A DNA stretch of 64,000 nucleotides from UBA1573 sp034005165 (GTDB taxonomy: Bacteria > Pseudomonadota > Alphaproteobacteria > Micavibrionales > Micavibrionaceae): contig JAVEVE010000001.1 in assembly GCA_034005165.1 (NCBI GenBank), positions 372,001-436,000 on the forward strand, given 5' to 3'. The notes below the pieces were generated by a model. It was not told the origin of the DNA and searched no databases. It saw only the letters and a program-made list of their open reading frames with translations. The translations under genes and the position numbers were made by a program. Below, in pieces: positions 1-8,608 of the stretch; positions within the stretch are counted from its first letter, which is position 1; every line of letters begins with the position of its first letter.

Positions 1-867
1 CAAAAAGCGAATTTGGAATATATCCGCTCGTCCATGAACGAGCCTCTTCTGGAAAGAGAACATGAGGCAGATCTTGCGCGTCGCTGGAAATATCAGGGCG
101 ATGAAAGAGCGATGCACGAACTGGTGCGCTCTTACACACGTCTGGTTATTGCCGCAGCTGCCAAATATAAGAATTACGGCCTGCCGTTGGGAGATCTTAT
201 TCAAGAAGGCAATATTGGCCTGATGCAAGCTGTTAATCGCTTTGAGCCGGAACGTGAAGTGCGCTTCTCGACTTATGCCGCTTGGTGGATTAGAGCCTCT
301 ATTCAGGATTATATTCTACGCAACTGGTCGATTGTGCGCACAGGGACAACAGCAGCGCAAAAATCCTTATTCTTTAATTTGCGCCGCCTGCGCTCGAAAA
401 TAGACGGAGCTGCAACAGAGCATGGACTGACCTCTGACGGTCGCGAGAAAATTTCAAAAATTCTGGGCGTCCGCATCAAAGATGTGGAAACAATGGAAGC
501 CCGCATGAGCGGCGGAGATCAATCTCTGAACGCAATGCTTTCGGAAGACGGTGAAGACGAATTCCAGTCATTCTTGCCGGACACACGCCCTAACCCTGAA
601 GAGATCGTCATCGGAACGAAGGACTCTAAAACACGTTCCGAATGGTTAAATTCTGCCCTGCGCACCTTGAGCGACCGCGAACAGCGCATCATCAAGGAAC
701 GTCATTTGCAATATGACACCGTCACATTGGAAGAGTTGGGTAAAAAGCTCGGCGTCAGCAAGGAGCGTGTCCGCCAATTGGAAGCACGAGCCATGCAGAA
801 ACTGAAACAGAATTTGGAACCTCGTATCGGAAAACATTTGCAAGACATGTTAACTGATGCCGCATAA
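1..867 (+). CDS. rpoH: RNA polymerase sigma-32 (heat-shock) factor, 5'-partial
   Basis: Sigma-70-family factor that directs RNA polymerase to heat-shock promoters. Visible are region 2 (GLPLGDLIQEGNIGLMQAV, then FSTYAAWWIRASIQDYILRN), the RpoH-box-like stretch QKSLFFNLRRLRSK, and a region 4 helix-turn-helix (LEELGKKLGVSKERVRQLE). The frame is open to base 1 and RpoH proteins normally have 15-20 more residues before the YIRSS... segment, so I read the gene as starting outside the window. A TTG at 13 and an ATG at 34 are possible but less likely starts. Its likely target genes grpE and dnaK lie later in the window with matching promoters. A terminator follows. Confidence 0.9.
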   Translation, partial: QKANLEYIRSSMNEPLLEREHEADLARRWKYQGDERAMHELVRSYTRLVIAAAAKYKNYGLPLGDLIQEGNIGLMQAVNRFEPEREVRFSTYAAWWIRASIQDYILRNWSIVRTGTTAAQKSLFFNLRRLRSKIDGAATEHGLTSDGREKISKILGVRIKDVETMEARMSGGDQSLNAMLSEDGEDEFQSFLPDTRPNPEEIVIGTKDSKTRSEWLNSALRTLSDREQRIIKERHLQYDTVTLEELGKKLGVSKERVRQLEARAMQKLKQNLEPRIGKHLQDMLTDAA

Positions 868-927
868 CAGAATTGCTTCGCCGCAAGGCGCTAGCTCAAG
901 ATCTTTCATCTCCCCTGAAAGAAACTA

Positions 928-957
928 AACCGGCGACACAATCTGCCGGTTTTTTTC
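928..957 (+). terminator. rho-independent terminator after rpoH
   Basis: GC-rich stem AACCGGC / GCCGGTT with a short loop, followed by a run of seven T. It lies between rpoH and the convergent M48 protease gene and may serve both strands, although the T-run is better on the plus strand. Confidence 0.85.
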
Positions 958-963
958 TTGCGT

Positions 964-2436
964 TTATCTAATGATCTTATAAGAGACACCGGAATAAACT
1001 TTATCCTGAGCGCCAAGCCCATTCACCACACGGAACCATGACACCTGATCTCCATCAACATCCATCTGGCGTGCCAAAGTTTGTACGGTATCGCCAGAGG
1101 TAGCGGTAATAACCTGTATAGTCGTAGGCTTCACGGAACGCTTCTCCTCTGCATTCATACGACGCAAGCTATAAGTAGTCCGTTTCAAATCCTCGACACT
1201 TTGACGGGATGCACTCTGCGGCAACACAATCTGGAACCTAACGAAATCACGTGGTGTCCAACTAATCGCAACGACACGCAAGTCAGCTGGCGCATTATTT
1301 ACAGTCCCCTTAACTGACAAAGTTGCCCCTTGCATCCCATTAACCGTCATTCTCTCTGGATTGGACGTAACGGCTTTGCCCTTTAGCCACTCACGCGACA
1401 TAAATTCGACAGGATCATTGGTCACGTTGGAGCGCGCCATATCCATGACCAAAAGTGACCCATCAGAGCCTTTGGCAACGACCTGATCCGGTTGGTTGAC
1501 CGTATCAAATCCTTTGGGAATAGAAAACGCCAGCCCTAAATCAGGATGATAAAACATCCCGCGCCGGACAAAGCCTTGCGCCATATTGTCCCCAAAAATC
1601 ATGCCACGGATTTTTGCCAGATAAACCTCATGAGACTGTGCACTCGCTTTTTTCTGTGCAGGATACTTCATTGCCAATGACGAAGATGTCGCAACACGTT
1701 CTGAAGTCACAGGGTGCGTCGAGAAAATGCTTGTCGCCCCGTTCTTACTTCCTGCCTTACCTTTCAAATGATCATACCTATCCAGTTGGTTCAGAAAACC
1801 AGACATGGCAAAAGGATCATAGCCCGCGCGGGATAAATATCTAATCCCCAACTCATCAGCCTGAGACTCCTGATCACGCGAATAAGAGCTCATATAAAGA
1901 TTGGTCCCCATACTCAAAGCTTGAGATACACCGGCACTACCGATCACAGCTCCCGCGATAGAAGCCCCTAAAGACGTCAGAACCCCGGTCGAATATCGCT
2001 CAGATTGATGACGGGCCGTGACATGCCCGATTTCGTGCGCCAGAACTGATGCCAATTCATCCTCTGTGTTGGCAATAGAGAGAATTCCGCGCGTCACATA
2101 AATATACCCTCCCGGCAAAGCAAACGCATTGACAACAGGCGAGTCAAGGAGCGTAAACCTGTATGTAACATCTCCCCGCTCGGTGTTTTGGGCAACGCGC
2201 TGACCAACCTGGTTCACATAAGCCTGCAAACCGGGGTGATTATAAACGCCGCCATATTCCTTGATAATTTCCTGATGGGCTTCCGCACCCAAAGCCTTTT
2301 CCTGAGATGGGGACATCAAGCCGGTAAACTGCTGCTCCCCTGTTGCCGGATTAGTCGTACAAGCCGCAACACTCAAAACCAGAGTACAAATCGACAACAC
2401 AGCAACGAAAGACTTGCAAAAAGACTGATAATCCAT
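964..2436 (-). CDS. M48-family metalloprotease, lipoprotein, LysM-like C-terminus
   Basis: Predicted outer-membrane or periplasmic zinc protease of the BepA/YfgC type, likely involved in envelope-protein quality control. The N-terminus is a lipoprotein signal ending in LVLSVAAC, with Cys about residue 26. The zinc motif HEIGH sits in VLAHEIGHVTARHQ, and the downstream glutamate in QESQADELG is the usual third ligand. The last ~50 residues (ATSGDTVQTLARQMDV... through YKIIR) resemble the LysM-like tail seen in alphaproteobacterial homologues. Length 490 residues fits the family. A GGAGC Shine-Dalgarno precedes the ATG. Its start codon is only 12 bases from that of the divergent nuclease gene. 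Confidence 0.85.
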   Translation of the reverse strand: MDYQSFCKSFVAVLSICTLVLSVAACTTNPATGEQQFTGLMSPSQEKALGAEAHQEIIKEYGGVYNHPGLQAYVNQVGQRVAQNTERGDVTYRFTLLDSPVVNAFALPGGYIYVTRGILSIANTEDELASVLAHEIGHVTARHQSERYSTGVLTSLGASIAGAVIGSAGVSQALSMGTNLYMSSYSRDQESQADELGIRYLSRAGYDPFAMSGFLNQLDRYDHLKGKAGSKNGATSIFSTHPVTSERVATSSSLAMKYPAQKKASAQSHEVYLAKIRGMIFGDNMAQGFVRRGMFYHPDLGLAFSIPKGFDTVNQPDQVVAKGSDGSLLVMDMARSNVTNDPVEFMSREWLKGKAVTSNPERMTVNGMQGATLSVKGTVNNAPADLRVVAISWTPRDFVRFQIVLPQSASRQSVEDLKRTTYSLRRMNAEEKRSVKPTTIQVITATSGDTVQTLARQMDVDGDQVSWFRVVNGLGAQDKVYSGVSYKIIR

Positions 2437-2448
2437 AAATCTTGCTCC

Positions 2449-3486
2449 ATGCGCATAAACCGAATGATTTTAGCTTCAACAGCTTGCCTGATGGCGGCCC
2501 TTGCCGTTTTAATCCATCCTGCCTTGGCGACAGGAATCCCGACAGAAAATTCTGACGAAACTTTGAGAAAAAAAACAGAAGCTGTTCGGTCAAACTTCCC
2601 GAAACTCGTCCGAAATCCCACACCATTGACAGTAGATAAAGTTATAGACGGTCTGCATTTTCTGGCAAGCGATAAAACTATCTATGTGCTCCCGAACTTG
2701 CGTACTCCTGAAAACACCCCTGATCTGGATAAAAAATCTAAAGATCGACTGGAAGAGCTATTAAAAGGGCAACGCTGTACATTGTATCAAACCAAGGCCC
2801 CCGACCTTGGGCGTACAGATCGTATGGGTAATAAAATTGCCCAATTAGAATGTGGCACCGACCACACATGGATTGAGGGGCAATTAGTGCGTGAAGGTCT
2901 GGCTATGGTCTGGCCATCCCCCTCCAATCAAGACCTACTGAACGACCTCTATAAAGAAGAACAAAAAGCCAGAAACGACAAACTGGGCATCTGGTCTGAC
3001 AACGGTATCTCTATTCAAACGCCGGAAACCATAAAAACGCATCTCAATTCAATTCAAATCATCGAAGGTCGAGTTGAGAATGCGTCCTTAACAAAAAATA
3101 ACCTCTATCTGAATTTTGAACAGAATTGGAAAGAGGATTTTACAGTCGGCATTTCGAAAGCTTTACAAAAAGAATTCTCGAAACAAAATATTCCCCTACA
3201 ATCTCTCAAAGGAAAATATATCCGTATACGCGGCTGGGTCAGGAATTATAATGGCCCCTATATCGAGCTGGAACAAATAGGGCAATTAGAGCTTGTGGAT
3301 AAATCCAGCTCATCCCCAACACTCCAGCCAAGTACATCAGGTATGAAAACCATCTCGAATAACACGGCAATCAACGAACCTGAAAAACCAACTGTTGATA
3401 AGCCGGCCGCCCCAACTCTTGAAACATCGGAACCCGAAAAAACAGACATCGAAGGCATCAGAAAAATCTTGGGGGGTAATAAATGA
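2449..3486 (+). CDS. secreted staphylococcal-nuclease-like (SNase) protein
   Basis: Predicted exported protein with an SNase/thermonuclease-like domain. The chosen ATG gives a clean signal peptide (MRINRMILASTACLMAAL... to PALA). The frame is open further upstream (to about 2188), but that extension overlaps the M48 gene antisense. Residues ~60-190 carry SNase features: a basic segment, DRMGNKIAQLEC, WIEGQLVREGLAMVW and the KARNDKLGIW motif typical of the family end. The catalytic Arg/Glu set is not clearly complete, so activity is uncertain. Residues ~190-280 look like an OB-fold-type beta domain, followed by a Pro/Thr/Glu-rich tail. The stop overlaps the next gene by ATGA, suggesting translational coupling. 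Confidence 0.75.
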   Translation: MRINRMILASTACLMAALAVLIHPALATGIPTENSDETLRKKTEAVRSNFPKLVRNPTPLTVDKVIDGLHFLASDKTIYVLPNLRTPENTPDLDKKSKDRLEELLKGQRCTLYQTKAPDLGRTDRMGNKIAQLECGTDHTWIEGQLVREGLAMVWPSPSNQDLLNDLYKEEQKARNDKLGIWSDNGISIQTPETIKTHLNSIQIIEGRVENASLTKNNLYLNFEQNWKEDFTVGISKALQKEFSKQNIPLQSLKGKYIRIRGWVRNYNGPYIELEQIGQLELVDKSSSSPTLQPSTSGMKTISNNTAINEPEKPTVDKPAAPTLETSEPEKTDIEGIRKILGGNK

Positions 3487-4493
3487 CAAATACCCCTCCA
3501 TTACAGAAAGCATCACCGAAATCTCTGAGCTATGCCTCGGCGCTTCACCCGCGCCCGATGCGCGATCTATTTCCTCCGCTCACACCCTACTCTCAAGGCT
3601 TTCTATCGGTCGATGACACCCATACAATTTACTGGGAACAAAGCGGCAATCCGGATGGCGTCCCCGTCATCGTTCTTCACGGTGGCCCGGGTGCTGGAGC
3701 AACCTCAGTTCACCGTCGTTTTTTTGACCCCGATTTTTACCGCATCATCATATTTGACCAACGCGGCGCAGGTCGTTCCCACCCGCTGGGAAGCCTGACA
3801 AATAATACACTTAACGATATTTTAGATGACACGGAAAAACTCCGTATCCATCTGAAAATCGAGCGTTGGCATCTCTTCGGCGGCTCATGGGGCAGTACGC
3901 TTGCTCTCTCCTACGCCCAAAAATATCCCGAAAGATGTATCAGCCTCTGCCTACGCTCGATCTTTCTGATGGAACAGTACGAAATTGATTGGTTCATGAC
4001 AGGCATGTCCACGATCTTCCCTGAAGCATGGGACAATTTTATTGAAGACCGCGACCAGACCGACCTATTGAAATCTTATTACGAAGACTTAATCGGACAT
4101 GACGACCGCGCAGCCATTGAGGCCGCCCTCAGATGGAACGCCTATGAGTCAACATGCGCATCCTTTTATCCGCAAAAGGAAACGCTAGTTTCGGACGATC
4201 AGCGTTTTTACGCGCTCGCCATGGCAAAAATAGAAGCACATTATTTCTATACGCAAGTCATTGAGCCTGAAGACAGCCTCCTCAAAAATATCAGGAAAAT
4301 CAGATCAATACCCGCCACCATTATCCAAGGCCGCTACGATATGATTTGCCCCATGGCATCCGCCAACCGATTACACTTGGCATGGCCCGAAGCAGACTAT
4401 ATTATCGTCCCCGACGCAGGCCACTCCTTCCTTGATCCGACGCTCAGAACGCGCCTGATCGAGACAACAGAAAACCTGAAGAATTTGAAATAG
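3483..4493 (+). CDS. pip: proline iminopeptidase
   Basis: Alpha/beta-hydrolase that releases N-terminal proline from peptides (S33 family). Oxyanion loop HGGPGAG, the RGAGRS motif, and the nucleophile elbow GGSWGSTLAL with the catalytic Ser are visible. The catalytic His lies in PDAGHSF near the C-terminus. The 336 residues are a little longer than usual because of an extended N-terminus (the core begins at ALHPRPMRDLFPPL). It overlaps the upstream nuclease gene by four bases and is followed after 23 bases by pgk, so the three may be co-transcribed. Confidence 0.9.
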   Translation: MTNTPPLQKASPKSLSYASALHPRPMRDLFPPLTPYSQGFLSVDDTHTIYWEQSGNPDGVPVIVLHGGPGAGATSVHRRFFDPDFYRIIIFDQRGAGRSHPLGSLTNNTLNDILDDTEKLRIHLKIERWHLFGGSWGSTLALSYAQKYPERCISLCLRSIFLMEQYEIDWFMTGMSTIFPEAWDNFIEDRDQTDLLKSYYEDLIGHDDRAAIEAALRWNAYESTCASFYPQKETLVSDDQRFYALAMAKIEAHYFYTQVIEPEDSLLKNIRKIRSIPATIIQGRYDMICPMASANRLHLAWPEADYIIVPDAGHSFLDPTLRTRLIETTENLKNLK

Positions 4494-4516
4494 AAAGATA
4501 GAGCATAGGAAATCAA

Positions 4517-5719
4517 ATGGACTTTCAATCTTTAAAAAATATGGACGTAACCGGCAAAACAGTTCTCTTGCGTGCAGACTTGAACGTGCCTGCAAAAGAC
4601 GGTGTCATCACAGACACAACCCGTATTGATCGCCTGAAGCCGACCATTGATTTCCTGACAAAGAACGGCGCCAAAACACTCGTTATCTCCCACTTCGGCA
4701 GACCAAAAGGCGTGACCCCTGAATTCTCTCTTGAATTTATGATCCCCGCCTTAGAAAAAAGCTGGGGCACAAAAGTCGGTTTTGCAAAAGACTGCATCGG
4801 CGCATCAGCAGAAGCCGCCAAAGCCGCGCTCCAGAACGGACAAGTCACTCTTCTTGAAAATGTCCGCTTTCATCCGGAAGAAGAAAAAAACGACCCAGCC
4901 TTTACCAAACAACTTGCGGCACTCGGCGACATCTATTGTAACGATGCGTTTTCTGCAGCCCACCGCGCCCACGCCTCAACCGAAGGCTTGGCACATCACT
5001 TGCCCGCTTGCGCTGGTATGCTGATGGAAGCAGAACTCAATGCTCTGAATGCAGCCCTAGAAAACCCTGCGCGTCCTGTCTTGGCAATTGTCGGCGGCGC
5101 AAAAGTCTCCACCAAACTGTCTGTCCTCCACAACCTCGTCAAAAAAGTAGATTACCTTCTGCTCGGCGGTGGCATGGCGAATACCTTCATGTATGCGCTG
5201 GACATGGAAGTTGGAAAATCTTTGTGCGAAAAAGATATGGCAGAAGAAGCAAAAACCATCATGGCGACCGCCAAAGCGTCAAATTGCGAAATCATTTTGC
5301 CTATAGACCGCGTAACAATTACCGAGTTTCGTGAAAACGCACCTTTCGAAATCTACGCAGCCGCAGACATGCCTGCCGAACGTGAAGCAGTGGACGCAGG
5401 CCCCGCAACAGTCGCAAAAATCCGCGAAGTCTTGGCTGAGTGCAAAACAGTTTTGTGGAACGGCCCGCTTGGTGTCTTCGAAGTCAAACCTTTTGACAAT
5501 GGCACAAACGGCGCGGCTCAAGCAGTCGCGGAATTCACAAAGGCAGGAAAAATTGTCAGTGTTGCCGGTGGAGGTGATACAGTGTCAGCCCTTGAACAAG
5601 CAGGATGCATTGAAGACTTTACGTACGTTTCGAGCGCCGGCGGGGCCTTCCTTGAATGGATGGAGGGAAAACCCCTGCCGGGCGTCGAAGCACTTTCTTC
5701 CCAGAAAAAGGCAGCGTAA
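4517..5719 (+). CDS. pgk: phosphoglycerate kinase
   Basis: Glycolytic/gluconeogenic enzyme interconverting 1,3-bisphosphoglycerate + ADP and 3-phosphoglycerate + ATP. The family signature VLLRADLNVPAKDG is at the N-terminus. The substrate loop SHFGRPKG, the hinge segment IVGGAKVSTKL and the nucleotide-binding GGGDTVSALE near the end are all present. Length 400 residues is standard. The first ATG is well placed after the purine-rich stretch ATAGGAAATCAA. Confidence 0.97.
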   Translation: MDFQSLKNMDVTGKTVLLRADLNVPAKDGVITDTTRIDRLKPTIDFLTKNGAKTLVISHFGRPKGVTPEFSLEFMIPALEKSWGTKVGFAKDCIGASAEAAKAALQNGQVTLLENVRFHPEEEKNDPAFTKQLAALGDIYCNDAFSAAHRAHASTEGLAHHLPACAGMLMEAELNALNAALENPARPVLAIVGGAKVSTKLSVLHNLVKKVDYLLLGGGMANTFMYALDMEVGKSLCEKDMAEEAKTIMATAKASNCEIILPIDRVTITEFRENAPFEIYAAADMPAEREAVDAGPATVAKIREVLAECKTVLWNGPLGVFEVKPFDNGTNGAAQAVAEFTKAGKIVSVAGGGDTVSALEQAGCIEDFTYVSSAGGAFLEWMEGKPLPGVEALSSQKKAA

Positions 5720-5783
5720 CAGGTCACCTTAAAGGCCACACCCCTATTACCTACCGCTTCTCCCCCTACTTAAAACCCTTTAG

Positions 5784-5812
5784 AAACGCGGCCTAATGTT
5801 GGCTGCGTTTTA
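5784..5812. terminator. possible hairpin terminator between pgk and the DUF2336 gene
   Basis: Inverted repeat AAACGC...GCGTTT with inner GGCC/GGC pairing. It overlaps the 3' end and stop codon of the convergent DUF2336 gene. The T-run is short, so function is uncertain. Confidence 0.35.
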
Positions 5813-6983
5813 ATATGGTTCTGGCCAGATCGACCGAAATCTTGTCAAAATACTCATGCGCACGAATAGTCATCGACGCAGAAACATCTTCCGACTTATC
5901 AAACACCTGACGTGTCAAAACAAACAGCATCGCAAATTCCTGACGCTTAATACCGCAAGCTCTTGCAATAACAGCGAGTCCTTGACCATTCTTTTGTTGT
6001 AACAAAGAAATCACAATATCGGATGACAATCCTGAATATGTGCTCAACTGGGCCACATAAGACGAAACCTGACCACGTTTCAAGGTCCGCAACATCAATT
6101 GAACGTCCAGCTTTCCCTGACGCAGAAATAAATCCGCCGCACGCATCATCGCCTCGGTTGGCATATATCCGTATGCCTTGCTGTCCTGAGCAAATTCACT
6201 AACAACATCATGGACAATATCAGAAACAACAGCAGCCTTTTCCGCACCTAAAACTTCAATAGATTTATCTTCCAGAGCAGTTTTTAACTCCCGACCGACG
6301 AGTTGGTACAGAGTGCGAGCAAGATGCTCTGGCACATCAGGACGTCGTAACAGCGGACGGGCAAGATCTTCGTGATCTTTTGCCAGTCCCTCCAGAATAT
6401 CCATTGCGAATTTTGAAAACTGGATTGTATCATTCGCAACCAAATTTTTTGCCGTTGGCACATCATGCGTATCTGCCAATGCATCAACCACATTCTCGTT
6501 CAGGTTCTTACGCTCTGCGATCACTTGCCAAAAAGTCGTATCACGGGATTGAATGATATAAAGAAGGTCCAAATCATTCAGAACCTGACTCTTAAGAATA
6601 ACAGGCTTGGCGACTGAAATATCATCATTCAAAAGCTGAAGCAGCAACCGCAACGGAGCATTCTCGATTAAAGCCAAACGCTCGGCCATTGCTGCTTTAA
6701 GATCAGTTTCGGATTGCCTCAGTAAGGTAACCAAAACATCTGTAACCATTTCGCGGTCAACAACACGGGAAGACACGGACAGAATATCTGCCATCTGCTG
6801 GCAAATTACTTCTTTGAATTGCTGCTGACTTCCCTCTGTACGGGCATACTCCTTATGGGAGTCATACAGCCCGACAAGCAACGGAGAAATATCAGAAGAA
6901 TCCTTATGCCCGCTCCCGCCGAAACGATCAGCGATAGGCTCGGAAAATCCGAAATCTATATCCCCTACCTCACTAAACCCCAT
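5793..6983 (-). CDS. DUF2336 domain-containing protein
   Basis: Cytoplasmic alpha-helical protein of the DUF2336 family, common in alphaproteobacteria and of unknown function. The body is a run of HEAT-like helices with family wording such as VLVTLLRQSETDLKAAMAER, NAPLRLLLQLLNDDISVAKP and LARPLLRRPDVPEHLARTL. No signal peptide or membrane segment is seen. Length 396 residues is usual for the family. It is convergent with pgk and stands alone. Confidence 0.8.
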   Translation of the reverse strand: MGFSEVGDIDFGFSEPIADRFGGSGHKDSSDISPLLVGLYDSHKEYARTEGSQQQFKEVICQQMADILSVSSRVVDREMVTDVLVTLLRQSETDLKAAMAERLALIENAPLRLLLQLLNDDISVAKPVILKSQVLNDLDLLYIIQSRDTTFWQVIAERKNLNENVVDALADTHDVPTAKNLVANDTIQFSKFAMDILEGLAKDHEDLARPLLRRPDVPEHLARTLYQLVGRELKTALEDKSIEVLGAEKAAVVSDIVHDVVSEFAQDSKAYGYMPTEAMMRAADLFLRQGKLDVQLMLRTLKRGQVSSYVAQLSTYSGLSSDIVISLLQQKNGQGLAVIARACGIKRQEFAMLFVLTRQVFDKSEDVSASMTIRAHEYFDKISVDLARTILKRSQH

Positions 6984-7242
6984 AGACCATCACTCCAAAC
7001 GCAAAAAGCTCCTATCCCGGTACCGCCACCGAAAAGACATATTTTCATATAAACATATATACACCCTGTTATTCTCATATAATATGCCATCATTGATTTA
7101 CAGAAAGTAAATGAACCGGAAAGAATCTATAAAATTTTAGCTTTTTAGATTTTTTAACAAAAATTAAGGCTTTTCCTTTAATATGAATGGATATTAAATA
7201 AGAAGAACCGGACACGGGATGCCGGAAACGAGGTAAGTCAGA

Positions 7243-7506
7243 ATGGTAGCAGCAACAGCAGGCGTTGGGCAGCAAAGCATTGCCCCCCTAACCAAACAGC
7301 TCAGAAATGAAAGCACACCTGACGTTGGCTTGGCTAATCGCGACACGTCTAAAGAGAGAATTCAGGGGGCTCAGCAGGTTAGCCAGCGCGTTGTGCAGGC
7401 CAATCAAGAGCCAAAGAACCAAGTACAACTGGCAACACAAGGTACAGAAAACAGCAAACCGCAAGCAAAAACCGGCCGCGGATCACTGGTTGACATGACT
7501 GTGTAG
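7243..7506 (+). CDS. small hypothetical protein, 87 aa
   Basis: Not recognised as a named family. A good Shine-Dalgarno (GAGGTAAG) precedes the ATG and a strong terminator follows, so this is a monocistronic gene and very likely real. The protein is Gln/Asn/Thr-rich and low in hydrophobics, with no membrane segment, and ends in GRGSLVDMTV. A similar Gly-Arg...Leu-x-Asp tail ends the 57-residue protein at 46560-46733. Confidence 0.6.
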   Translation: MVAATAGVGQQSIAPLTKQLRNESTPDVGLANRDTSKERIQGAQQVSQRVVQANQEPKNQVQLATQGTENSKPQAKTGRGSLVDMTV

Positions 7507-7543
7507 AAAACCGGAAAAGTACCGAGACTGAAGATTCAAGAAG

Positions 7544-7568
7544 AATCGCGGAAAATTCCGCGATTTTT
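7544..7568 (+). terminator. rho-independent terminator
   Basis: Near-perfect stem AATCGCGG / CCGCGATT with a 6-base loop and a T5 tail, right after the 87-residue protein gene. Confidence 0.85.
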
Positions 7569-7599
7569 GCTTGCAATGCGGGCATAAAATCCATATAAA

Positions 7600-7724
7600 C
7601 AGCCCTAATTCACATACAGGGTGAGGCAATCAAGGCAGACAAATCTTGGTTTCCGTCCCGGTGCGGCGAATGGTTCGTCGTCACAACCCCTGTAGAGGCA
7701 AAAACCGGAAAAGGAGAAATACTC
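7600..7724 (+). promoter_or_regulatory. rpsB 5' leader, possible structured ribosomal-protein leader
   Basis: About 125 bases between the upstream terminator and rpsB with GC-rich self-complementary stretches (for example GCGGCGAA/TTCGTCGT) and a Shine-Dalgarno (GGAGAAA) before the ATG. Leaders of rpsB-tsf operons often bind S2 for autoregulation; I cannot match this one to a known RNA family by eye. Confidence 0.3.
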
Positions 7725-8522
7725 ATGGCAATGCCCGAATTTTCAATGCGCCAACTACTCGAAGCAGGCGTTCACTTTGGTCACAACACCCGTCGCTGGA
7801 ATCCTGAAATGCGCCCATTTATTTTTGGTGTGCGTAACGGCGTTCACATTCTCGACTTGCAACAAACTGTTCCTATGCTGGATCAGGCTTTGCGCACAGT
7901 ACGTGAAATCGTAGCAAACGGCGGACGCGTTCTGTTCGTAGGAACAAAACGTCAAGCACAATCCACTGTTGCTGATGCTGCAAAGCGTTGTGGTCAGTAC
8001 TACGTGAACCACCGCTGGTTGGGTGGTATGATGACCAACTGGAAAACAGTAACCAATTCAATCAACCGTTTGAAAGAATTGGAAAACATTTTCGCTATGG
8101 ACAAAATCCCGTACACGAAAAAAGAAATCCTGATGCTGCGCCGTGAAATGGAAAAGCTCGAGCTGTCCATCGGCGGGATCAAAGATATGGCTGGTCAACC
8201 TGATGCAATTTTCATCATCGACACCAACAAAGAAGACATCGCAGTTAAAGAAGCAAACAAACTGGGTATCCCTGTTATTGCTGTGATTGACTCCAACTCT
8301 TCTCCTGAAGGCATCGACTTCCCTATTCCTGGTAACGATGACGCATTGCGCGCAATCGAACTGTACTGTGACTTGGTATCTTCTGCAATTCTTGACGGAA
8401 TTCAGGCAGAAATGTCTTCCAGTGGCAAAGATATAGGTGAAGCTGAAAACGTAGAAGTTTCTCTGCCGGCTGCCGCAAACGCAGTTGAAGCTGAAGAGAA
8501 AAAAGCAGCTGCGAACGCCTAA
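7725..8522 (+). CDS. rpsB: 30S ribosomal protein S2
   Basis: Small-subunit ribosomal protein required for S1 binding and initiation. Family motifs: LLEAGVHFGHNTRRWNPEM at the start, RWLGGMMTNW in the middle, IIDTNKEDIAVKEANKLGIP and DSNSSPEGIDFPIPGNDDA toward the end. Length 265 with an Ala/Glu-rich alphaproteobacterial C-terminal tail. It heads the rpsB-tsf operon; a hairpin lies before tsf. Confidence 0.98.
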   Translation: MAMPEFSMRQLLEAGVHFGHNTRRWNPEMRPFIFGVRNGVHILDLQQTVPMLDQALRTVREIVANGGRVLFVGTKRQAQSTVADAAKRCGQYYVNHRWLGGMMTNWKTVTNSINRLKELENIFAMDKIPYTKKEILMLRREMEKLELSIGGIKDMAGQPDAIFIIDTNKEDIAVKEANKLGIPVIAVIDSNSSPEGIDFPIPGNDDALRAIELYCDLVSSAILDGIQAEMSSSGKDIGEAENVEVSLPAAANAVEAEEKKAAANA

Positions 8523-8533
8523 TTAAATTAGAT

Positions 8534-8562
8534 AAGAGGGACTGTCCCAGTCCCTCTTTCTT
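8534..8562 (+). terminator. intercistronic terminator/attenuator between rpsB and tsf
   Basis: Ten-base-pair stem AAGAGGGACT / AGTCCCTCTT with a 5-base loop, followed by TCTT. Such hairpins usually lower tsf relative to rpsB transcript. Confidence 0.7.
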
Positions 8563-8608
8563 ATAAACAGCTCAACACTAAACATACAACGACAAGAGGA
8601 AGAATAAG

